Of a stretch of DNA of 29,378 nt, positions 23,425-29,378 are shown piece by piece. Numbering within the stretch: position 1 is the first letter of the stretch; each line of letters opens with the position of its first letter. The notes beneath the pieces were generated by a model that saw only the letters and a list, made by a program, of their open reading frames with translations, did no database searches and had not been told where the DNA came from. Where the stretch lies: contig JBKPDW010000301.1 of assembly GCA_046728115.1 (NCBI GenBank), positions 1 through 29,378 of the forward strand. The letters are read 5' to 3'. A program made the translations under genes and the position numbers. This stretch comes from CAVSWN01 sp046728115. GTDB taxonomy: Bacteria; Acidobacteriota; Vicinamibacteria; Vicinamibacterales; CAVVIG01.

Positions 23425-24313
23425 TGAAACTGTGCTGTTGCGGGACAAACTCCGCGCACGCCTGAACGAAACCCACGGCGCGCCTGACTATCAGCGTCTG
23501 GCCGCCGAGGTGCTCGGCATCCGCAATGCGTCTCCGGACCTGGCTCGTCGCCTGGTCGCCCAGGCGCTCGTCGTGGAGGATCGACGCGACGCATGGCTGA
23601 GAGCAGGGGAGCGGATTTGCGCTGGCGCGCCCGTCACGCCAGGCGTGTACGTGCTGCGCAATGCGGATGGCCGCGCGCTGTACGTGGGCAAAGCCGTCAA
23701 CCTGCGACGGCGGCTGCGCGCGCACTTCGCGGCGCGACGCTGGCGCGTCATCAAGCCAGAGTTGTCGCAGATCGCCGATGCCGAGTGGACGCTGGTCGGT
23801 TCCGAGCTCGAGGCGCTGCTGCGTGAGGCATCGCTCATCGCCCAGCTGCAGCCGCAGGTCAACATCCATGTCGGCGCGCCGCAGATCGACACCCGCGAGA
23901 TTCCGCGCGCGCTCCGACGCGACGTCATCGTACTCGTGCCGTCCATTGACGCGGACTCCGTCGAGATCGTCGCAGCGCTCGCCGCCGGGCCCACGATGAT
24001 CCAGCGCACACCGCGGAGCGGCGTCGATCTGCCCGTGCACGCCCAGCGTGTGCTGCGGTTCTTTCGGTCGGTGTTGCCGCGAACGCACAGCGATGATCCG
24101 CCGTTTCGCCTGGGCGCTGGACTCGGGCCGCCTCGATCAGTGCTGGCGCTCGCGCCGATTGTGTTTTCGTGGCTGGCGCATCGCGGATCCAGCGCCACGC
24201 GTCTCGATCCCCACGACGTGCGCGACGCGCGCGAGCTCCGGCGCCGGCTGGCGCCGCTCCTGCGCGACGAGCGGCTCTTTCACGAGCGCCTGTCGGTAGG
24301 CGATGGGCGATGA
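23414..24313 (+). CDS. stand-alone GIY-YIG nuclease-domain protein (UvrC N-terminal / Cho-like)
   Basis: A helical N-terminus is followed by a UvrC-type GIY-YIG domain: TPGVYVLRNADG (GVY for GIY, about 75-86), ALYVGKAVNLRRRLRAHF (YVG, with catalytic Arg; about 88-105) and the Glu-bearing SELEALLREASLI. A C-terminal region of about 140 residues shows no UvrBC-interaction, RNaseH-like or HhH motif I can recognise. UvrC and Cho nick DNA 3' of lesions; this 299-aa protein is Cho-sized and may be a repair endonuclease or another UvrC-like nuclease. The start is uncertain: GTG 23414 and 23417 lie in a hairpin, and GTG 23432 is an alternative just past it. The gene ends 149 bp before tRNA-Arg. Confidence 0.8.
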   Translation: MVAFETVLLRDKLRARLNETHGAPDYQRLAAEVLGIRNASPDLARRLVAQALVVEDRRDAWLRAGERICAGAPVTPGVYVLRNADGRALYVGKAVNLRRRLRAHFAARRWRVIKPELSQIADAEWTLVGSELEALLREASLIAQLQPQVNIHVGAPQIDTREIPRALRRDVIVLVPSIDADSVEIVAALAAGPTMIQRTPRSGVDLPVHAQRVLRFFRSVLPRTHSDDPPFRLGAGLGPPRSVLALAPIVFSWLAHRGSSATRLDPHDVRDARELRRRLAPLLRDERLFHERLSVGDGR

Positions 24314-24462
24314 TCCGCTCCAGGGCGGCCGACGATCGACGCAGCGTTCGCGAAGACTGCAGGCGACAGAATCTCGGTGAATCGAGAAGCCTTGGGGGCG
24401 GGTCGTCGGGAGCTGGCAAACGTTGATTGCGGCTGTGCTAGGATCAAAAGTTCTGACCCCTC

Positions 24463-24539
24463 GGGCCCATAGCTCAGTTGGATAGAGCGTCTGGCTACGA
24501 ACCAGGAGGTCGCAGGTTCGAGTCCTGCTGGGCCCGCCA
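24463..24539 (+). tRNA. tRNA-Arg (ACG), CCA encoded
   Basis: A complete cloverleaf: acceptor GGGCCCA pairs with TGGGCCC; D-arm GCTC/GAGC; anticodon stem TCTGG/CCAGG with loop CTACGAA (anticodon ACG, read as ICG for CGN codons); T-arm GCAGG/CCTGC with TTCGAGT loop; then discriminator G and a genomic CCA. Its 3' end faces the integrase gene, the usual layout when a tRNA is the attachment site. A TAGGAT at 24439-24444 could be its -10 box, without a clear -35. Confidence 0.97.
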
Positions 24540-24595
24540 CTTTTCCTAAGAAAATCAGCACATCGTGCAGTCGACCTAACACATCGATGTCGGTT

Positions 24596-24615
24596 GACTG
24601 ACAAACGACTGACAA
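24596..24615 (+). repeat. GACTGACAA direct repeat, candidate integrase arm-type sites
   Basis: GACTGACAA occurs perfectly at 24596-24604 and 24607-24615, so the repeats are in phase at 11 bp, about one helical turn. They sit between the tRNA 3' end (the probable core site) and the 3' end of the integrase gene, where arm-binding sites of tyrosine integrases are often found. Confidence 0.55.
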
Positions 24616-24648
24616 TCGGTAGCGGCTCACAGCAGTCTCCTGTCGTCT

Positions 24649-25887
24649 CTACTCGCCAACCGCGCGGAGTTGGCGACGACGTTCCCACACACCGGTCAGC
24701 GTCTTTCGCAGCTCTTCGTCCGTGATGTTCAGGTACCGCTGCGTGGTCTTGATGTCGGAGTGTCCGAGCATCAACTGGATGATGCGGATGTCGACGCCGT
24801 CGGCGAGAAGCCGGCACGCGCCTTCGTGACGCAGGTCGTGCCAGTGCAAATCGATTTGCCGCAGCTTCTCGCGCTCGACCCGAGCTCCAGCCTTGGCCCG
24901 CTTCGTTTCGTGGCCGTAGGCGACCAGCAGGAGCGACTCCCAGGCGGTTTTGAAGCTGTCCTGGAACTCTCCCTCCGTCGAGCCGAACACGAATGCCCCC
25001 GGGCCGAGCGTCTTCCGTCGCTTCAGGATTGGAGCGAGCCGGCCTTGCGGATCGAACGGAATCCGCCGGTTCTCCCCGTCCTTCGCGTTGACACCACGAA
25101 CGATGATCTGATGCTGCATCCAGTCGATGTCCCGGTTCTGAAGGCGCAGCATCTCGCCCTGCCGGCAGCACGTTTCGAGCGCCCCGATGATGCGGTCGTG
25201 CATCGCCGGCCCCACGAACTTGTGCTCGGCCGAGTTCATCACCGTACACGCGGCCAGGAGCGCTTGCTCCTCGTCGCGATGGATGCGCCGATCCCGTTTT
25301 GTTTCGTCCTTCGCTTTGATCGTGACGCCGAAACGGTGAAACGGCGTTGTTGCCAGTAGCGGTGGATCCTGGAATCGTCCCCAGTTGATCGCCGCCCGAA
25401 GTACGCCGAGCGCACGGTTCACCGTTGCGACCTCGTGGCCGCGCCGATACTCGGCTTTGAACCGCCCGATTTCTGCCGGCTTCTCGAGAATCGTCACCGG
25501 CAACTGACCGAGTGAAGCCTTCAGCGCTTTGATGTGCCCGCTGATGGTGTCCGCGCTCTTGAGTCCCTCGGCCTCGACGTAGTTCGTGTAGTACTGGTCA
25601 AGGAACGCCGACACTGTCAGCGCGCCTTCCGCTCTGGGTTTGCCGGGCGGGATGGGCGGGATTCGCGGATCGCGGCCCGCCATGATCTCGGCCACGAACT
25701 TCGCCTCCCAAACTTTCTCCGCGGTTTGTTTCGACGCGATCGGTTCGGTCGCGCCGCGTGCGATGGCGAATTCGTCGACACGCATGCGCCACCGTCTGCC
25801 GTCGTACATCACGTCGAACCACCACGGATGGTCGCATCGTGGGCTCGCACGACAGCCTTTCTGTTTACAGATCTTTCGAACAGCCAC
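24649..25887 (-). CDS. int: phage/island-type tyrosine recombinase (integrase)
   Basis: The GTG start at 25887 is set by a strong Shine-Dalgarno (AAGGAGG, a few bases upstream). The 412-aa protein opens with a Cys/His-containing segment (CKQKGCRASPRCDH) that may be a small zinc-like module. Next comes an arm-binding domain, then a SAM-like core-binding domain (LTVSAFLDQYYTNYVEAEGLKSADTI and following). The catalytic domain has ETCCRQGEMLRL (Arg I), HDLRH (His 350, Arg 353), LGHSDIKTTQRYLNI (His 376 and nucleophile Tyr 385). It would integrate and excise an element at the adjacent tRNA-Arg. The 3' end points to the tRNA, and xis lies just upstream on the same strand. Confidence 0.93.
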   Translation of the reverse strand: MAVRKICKQKGCRASPRCDHPWWFDVMYDGRRWRMRVDEFAIARGATEPIASKQTAEKVWEAKFVAEIMAGRDPRIPPIPPGKPRAEGALTVSAFLDQYYTNYVEAEGLKSADTISGHIKALKASLGQLPVTILEKPAEIGRFKAEYRRGHEVATVNRALGVLRAAINWGRFQDPPLLATTPFHRFGVTIKAKDETKRDRRIHRDEEQALLAACTVMNSAEHKFVGPAMHDRIIGALETCCRQGEMLRLQNRDIDWMQHQIIVRGVNAKDGENRRIPFDPQGRLAPILKRRKTLGPGAFVFGSTEGEFQDSFKTAWESLLLVAYGHETKRAKAGARVEREKLRQIDLHWHDLRHEGACRLLADGVDIRIIQLMLGHSDIKTTQRYLNITDEELRKTLTGVWERRRQLRAVGE

Positions 25888-25903
25888 GGCTTCCTCCTTT
25901 TGT

Positions 25904-26173
25904 TCACAACACACGGGTTGGTGCGCCACGCTTGATCCAATCGAGCACATCGGCCGGATGAAATCTCCTTCCTCTGGCGCCGAACCGCTGCGATGTCAGC
26001 AGGCCGCGCAGGTATGCGCGGCGTACCGTCTCCTCGTGGCAGCCGACGAACTCCGCGACTTCGAGAGCGGTCATCAGCCGATTTGGCAAGCCGGTCATCA
26101 CGGGCGGACCCTCGGCCGGCACCGGCGCGCTGCCAGCGTGATCGTCGACATCGTAGTACGACTGTTTCCTCAT
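25904..26173 (-). CDS. excisionase / AlpA-like helix-turn-helix protein
   Basis: The 89-aa protein starts at an ATG with a clear Shine-Dalgarno (GGAGG, complement within 26178-26184). It has a MerR/excisionase-type HTH: LMTALEVAEFVGCHEETVRRAYLRGLLTSQRFGARGRRFHPADVLDWIKRG. This is the HTH_17 pattern used by Xis and AlpA proteins to bend att DNA or to control int. Its stop lies 16 bp before the integrase start, so the two form a xis-int unit. The acidic N-terminus (YYDVDDHAG) is not part of the fold. It could instead be a transcriptional activator of int. Confidence 0.82.
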   Translation of the reverse strand: MRKQSYYDVDDHAGSAPVPAEGPPVMTGLPNRLMTALEVAEFVGCHEETVRRAYLRGLLTSQRFGARGRRFHPADVLDWIKRGAPTRVL

Positions 26174-26193
26174 GGCATCCTCCACGCGGCTGT

Positions 26194-26218
26194 GGCGCCG
26201 AACCATCGAATCGGCGCC
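26194..26218. promoter_or_regulatory. dyad upstream of the xis-int operon
   Basis: GGCGCCGA (26194-26201) and TCGGCGCC (26211-26218) form a perfect 8-bp inverted repeat with a 9-bp centre, about 20 bp before the xis start. It is a candidate operator or leader hairpin controlling xis-int. Confidence 0.5.
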
Positions 26219-26998
26219 TGATGTTTTGGGAAGAAGAACCGGGCCGGTGAGTCCCGCGATCAGCGGATCGGCCTACGGTCGATCGCTGACGCGGGCGGCC
26301 CGGTGCAGCGCGTTCGGATCCGAGCTGAGCCCGCGATCCGTCAGCCGCTGGTGGAGAGGTTGATGCGCTGCGCGCGCATGGCCCTCGCCTGATGTTGTGC
26401 GGGCGAGATCTCGTGACGAGAACTCACCGCACAAGCCTGCGTGTAGGATTCACCGGCCCCGGTGGTGCGCGTCCGCGGCGGTTGACCTGTGGTCAGCCGT
26501 CGTAACGAGCGCGGGTCGCGTTGTATGCCGACTACCTATCGGCTACGACCCTCTTCACCGTCCCGGTCTCGGGCGCTTCTCGCTGATGCCCGAAGGGCAA
26601 GGCAGCTCCGAAGCAAGGCTCCACGTGACCTGAGGCCTGCGTGGTGGAGTGGCGATCGACCGCCACGATTGACACTTCAAAAATACCTGCGTTGTTCTCT
26701 GGTGTCAATGGGTCAGTAACGATATTGCTGACTCGGCCGCCTTCGGAATTGCCGCGCAGACAAAGACGCGCCTACCTCTCATCTGGTTCGGGACCGGAAG
26801 GTCAATGGTTCGAATGCAGTCGCGCGGACTGTCCATTCCGGAACAGGTGGGTCCGCGTCCAACAACCCGAAAGCAGTTGCGAGGCCCGCCCGGAAACATC
26901 CAAACGAGAAGAACGGAGGCTTCAAGAAGTTCGAAGATTTGCACGAGGCGCAGCGTTGTTGTCGATTGGTGCAGACGGTTCCACGTTCGGCGCGCTCA
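26219..26998. other. gene-free accessory stretch with several dyads
   Basis: No frame here has recognisable protein features. It contains a GGTTGACC-TGT-GGTCAGCC dyad (26480-26498, one mismatch), a GTGGCG/CGCCAC hairpin (26649-26666), and perfect 8-bp inverted repeats ATTGACAC/GTGTCAAT (26668-26675 and 26702-26709). A tRNA-Pro-like sequence follows. This may be the decayed interior or far end of the integrated element. Confidence 0.6.
26744..26832 (+). pseudogene. degenerate tRNA-Pro(CGG)-like sequence
   Basis: A D-stem-like GCGCAG with matching GCGC (26753-26772) is followed by a perfect anticodon arm: TCTGG, loop TTCGGGA (the tRNA-Pro CGG loop), CCGGA, with one G-U pair. Then come AGGTC and a T-loop GGTTCGAAT. 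The T-stem is mismatched, the acceptor ends do not pair, there is no CCA, and about 9 extra nt lie between the D and anticodon arms. It is probably a dead tRNA copy or fragment. Confidence 0.5.
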
Positions 26999-29378
26999 CT
27001 ACTCGATCCGTAATGCGGCGGTCGGCTCGATCCGCGTGGCGCGCCGTGCCGGAACAATTGACGCAGCCAGCGCAACGATGGCGAGCAGGGCGACGGTCAC
27101 GATGAGCGTCACGGCGTCTTGCGCCTCGGTGCCCACAAACGTGTTCTGCAGCAGCCGGCCGACAACGAGTGCGGCAGGCACGCCAAGGACCAGACCAGCA
27201 CTGATCACCCAGCCGCCCGTCTTGAGAAACAGCCAGCGCACCTGGGTGGCCTGGGCACCGAGCGCCATTCTGACCGCAATCTCCTGCGTCCGGCGTCTCA
27301 CGGCGTACGCCATCGCCGAGTAGAGGCCCACGCCGGAGAAGGCGAGCGCCAGGCCGCCGATCGTCGCGAACTGCGACGCCATATCGGCTGGGCCCGCCCT
27401 CGAGCGATCGCGGAGCTCGTCGAGCGTCCTGACGACCCCAAGCGCAAGATCAGGATCGATGGCGTTCACGGCGTCACGCACGGCCGGGGCGACGGGACCC
27501 AGGCCGCCGGAGCCGCGCACGATCAGCGAAACCGCCGCCGGCGCCTCGGCACGAAACGGCAGATACACCGTGGGTACTGCGTCGCGGACCTGTCGAATGT
27601 CCGGAGCGACGCCCACGATCGCCACCGAGACCGGCGGCGCAGGGGCGTCGGCTTCTCTCAGGTACGTCCGTTGGGCCGTTGGCGGCCGGATCTCGAGGTG
27701 ACGGCCGATCGGATTCCCGGCGCCGAGATAGACCTCGGCGAATCGCTGGTTCACGATCGCCGCCTCGTGCCCGGGAGTCCCGTGCAACTCAGAGAAGGAC
27801 TCGCCGAGGATGAGACCGCGGACGACGGTGTGAAAGTAGGCGGGCTCCACAAGCACCGTCATGACGTCCGGAGGGGGATCGGTCGTGGGCCGCCCATCGA
27901 CTGACGTGAGCTGGCGCCTTCCAGCCGGCGAGAACGGCGCCGTGCTGGCGACTGTACTCGCCGTCACGCCGGGGACCGACAGCAGGCGAGCCTTCAGCTG
28001 CTCGTGAAACGCGACGCGCTGGTCACGCGTCGCATAGGTCCGGGCCGGCAGTCGAATGAGTGTCGTCACGGCATCCGACGTCTGCACGTTGCGGTCAAGC
28101 GCATAGAAATTGAGGTACCGTCTGGCGGCCAATCCGGCGCCGTTCAAGAGCGTCAGCGTCACGGCGAACTGCCCGACGAGGAGTGCGTGCGTCCAGCGCC
28201 GCACCTTCGGGGGGGTGCTCAGACGACCACCGTCCTTGAGTCCATCGGCGGTCGCGCGACGCGAGGCGTAGATTGCCGGCGCCAGGCCGAAGAGTCCTGT
28301 GGTAACCAGCGCGATGGCCGCGAGCGTCGCCAGCAGGCGGACGTCCATCTTGATGCGCCAATACGGCAAGTGCGGGGCGGCGTGCGACGCCGAGATCGTG
28401 AGGGCCAGCCATGAGAATCCGACGGCCAGCCCCCACGCCACCGACGCCAGCAGCAGGCTCTCGATCAACAGCCCGCGCACGATCCGCCACTGTGTGGCGC
28501 CGATCGCCAGGCGGATCGCAATCTCGCGCGATCGATAGGCCGCGCGTGCCAGCAGGAGATTCGCCAGATTGGCGGCGGCGATGAGCAGGACGAAGGCCGC
28601 GGCCAGCAGCGGCATGTAGATCGACGAAGTGGTGAGCGTCACTAGGCCGTTGTAGGCCTCGAGCAGTGTGTTCACGAGCGGCCGGATGTCCTTGTTCGTG
28701 TCCGGATGCGCCACGGCGAGGTTCACTGCGATGGGCGAGAGGTCGGCTCGAACGCGGTCGAGGTCGGCGCCGTCGGGGAGGCGACCGATCATCATCAGCG
28801 GGCGCGTATCGCGACGTTGCCCCGCCAGTCCCGGCATCTGCGCCAGCGGCATCCAGACATCGGTGAAATCGATGAAGCGGATGCCGTCGGGCAAGACGCC
28901 GACGATCGTCGCGGGCGTAACGGCGTTGACCGAGATCTTGCGCCCCAGCACATCGCGGCTGGCCGCGTACCGGCTCTTCCAGATGTTGCTTGAAATAATG
29001 ACCACGGCTTCGGCGCCGGGACGATCGTCGGCCGTCGAGAAGTCGCGACCGAGCATGGGCTTGACGCGGAGCACGGAGAACGTGTCGGCCGACACATACA
29101 GCCCCTCGAACTGCTCGGGGGCGGCACCGTCGCGCCCCAGGCTGATGGCGCCGATCGCAAAGGCGGCCGACGGGCCGTCGAAGACCCGCGCGTCGCGGCG
29201 CCAATCCTGATAGTCGGCAAAGGAGAGGCCGGCCTCTCGGCCGCGCGCATCGACCGTCCTCATGATCGCAATGCGGTCCGGGCGCTCGAACGGAAAGTCG
29301 CGCCACAGGTCGGCATACGTGCTGATGAAGGTCGTGTTCGCCACGCCCATCGCGAGCGCGAGCGTGAGGATGGCGCCG
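26999..29378 (-). CDS. ADOP/MacB-like permease, 5' end beyond the window
   Basis: The frame is open to the window edge (upstream codons give GAILTLALAMGVANTTFI, the first TM), so the start is missing; at least 790 aa remain. Features are the first periplasmic core (LYVSADTFSVLRVKPMLGRDFSTADD), an FtsX block (AANLANLLLARAAYRSREIAIRLAIGATQWR), a second core and a final FtsX block (AYAVRRRTQEIAVRMALGAQ), ending ARRATRIEPTAALRIE with TAG. It lies on the opposite strand from the 10-19 kb array and is more diverged. It probably belongs to a separate PadR/ADOP unit beyond the window. No ATPase is visible. Confidence 0.92.
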   Translation of the reverse strand, partial: GAILTLALAMGVANTTFISTYADLWRDFPFERPDRIAIMRTVDARGREAGLSFADYQDWRRDARVFDGPSAAFAIGAISLGRDGAAPEQFEGLYVSADTFSVLRVKPMLGRDFSTADDRPGAEAVVIISSNIWKSRYAASRDVLGRKISVNAVTPATIVGVLPDGIRFIDFTDVWMPLAQMPGLAGQRRDTRPLMMIGRLPDGADLDRVRADLSPIAVNLAVAHPDTNKDIRPLVNTLLEAYNGLVTLTTSSIYMPLLAAAFVLLIAAANLANLLLARAAYRSREIAIRLAIGATQWRIVRGLLIESLLLASVAWGLAVGFSWLALTISASHAAPHLPYWRIKMDVRLLATLAAIALVTTGLFGLAPAIYASRRATADGLKDGGRLSTPPKVRRWTHALLVGQFAVTLTLLNGAGLAARRYLNFYALDRNVQTSDAVTTLIRLPARTYATRDQRVAFHEQLKARLLSVPGVTASTVASTAPFSPAGRRQLTSVDGRPTTDPPPDVMTVLVEPAYFHTVVRGLILGESFSELHGTPGHEAAIVNQRFAEVYLGAGNPIGRHLEIRPPTAQRTYLREADAPAPPVSVAIVGVAPDIRQVRDAVPTVYLPFRAEAPAAVSLIVRGSGGLGPVAPAVRDAVNAIDPDLALGVVRTLDELRDRSRAGPADMASQFATIGGLALAFSGVGLYSAMAYAVRRRTQEIAVRMALGAQATQVRWLFLKTGGWVISAGLVLGVPAALVVGRLLQNTFVGTEAQDAVTLIVTVALLAIVALAASIVPARRATRIEPTAALRIE

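Noticed and set aside
24280..24630. Minus-strand open frame of 116 codons containing GPAGLEPATSWFVARRSIQLSYG-like text
   Set aside because: It is the antisense translation of the tRNA-Arg gene, a well-known spurious protein.
26397..26633. 78-codon plus-strand open frame in the accessory stretch
   Set aside because: No motif, no ribosome binding site and shadow-like composition.
28095..29306. Minus-strand 403-codon open frame
   Set aside because: Alternate-frame shadow of the terminal ADOP-type permease, which has the MacB/FtsX motifs.

Overview
The window looks like a chromosomal segment of a high-GC Acidobacteriota, probably Vicinamibacteria-like. The main reason is the pairing of a PadR-type regulator with a run of very long (about 870-900 aa) MacB/FtsX-like permeases that have no ATPase partner. 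This is the 'Acidobacterial duplicated orphan permease' (ADOP) arrangement. The lineage is inferred from gene families, not from a marker gene.

Layout. 1-2727: the 3' part of an OmpR-type response regulator with an in-frame TAA in its receiver domain, then an FtsH protease behind its own sigma70-like promoter. 2795-4627: a Tat-exported D-threonine-aldolase-like protein (minus strand) and a four-helix-bundle gene bracketed by oppositely oriented heptamer arrays. 4613-7596: an M1 metallopeptidase overlapping a six-helix membrane protein gene (minus strand). 7684-9869: a DapB/diaminopentanoate-dehydrogenase-like oxidoreductase, apparently leaderless; about 740 bp without a gene that holds a strong long inverted repeat between 12-bp direct repeats; and a small secreted DUF6438-type protein. 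10000-18857: padR plus an ADOP array. Copies 1 and 2 are intact, copy 3 carries an amber codon where copy 1 has Trp, and copy 4 has collapsed to its two ends through a frameshift and a large internal deletion. 18866-19490: a zinc-ribbon membrane protein gene bracketed by octamer arrays. 19653-21440: mog/moaB and moeA on the minus strand, in the same reading frame, separated by one TAA and an octamer array (gephyrin order). 21492-24313: a GH3 beta-N-acetylhexosaminidase and a UvrC/Cho-like GIY-YIG protein joined by a hairpin. 24463-26173: tRNA-Arg(ACG), putative integrase arm sites, a tyrosine integrase and its excisionase. 26174-26998: a gene-free accessory stretch with several dyads and a degenerate tRNA-Pro(CGG)-like sequence. 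26999-end: another ADOP-type permease on the minus strand, cut by the window edge.

Themes. (1) Several intergenic gaps carry short-period (7-8 bp) tandem or inverted arrays with unrelated units: AAAGTCA, GGTAATTG, GAACCCTT and CACGAAG/A. Two of these sets bracket single small genes symmetrically. (2) Gene decay is common: two nonsense codons that each replace an expected aromatic residue, and one frameshifted, internally deleted paralogue. (3) Two genes (7684 and 10000) have a -10 box exactly 8 nt before the ATG, which suggests leaderless transcripts. (4) The int/xis region next to tRNA-Arg marks one end of an integrated element whose far end I could not define.
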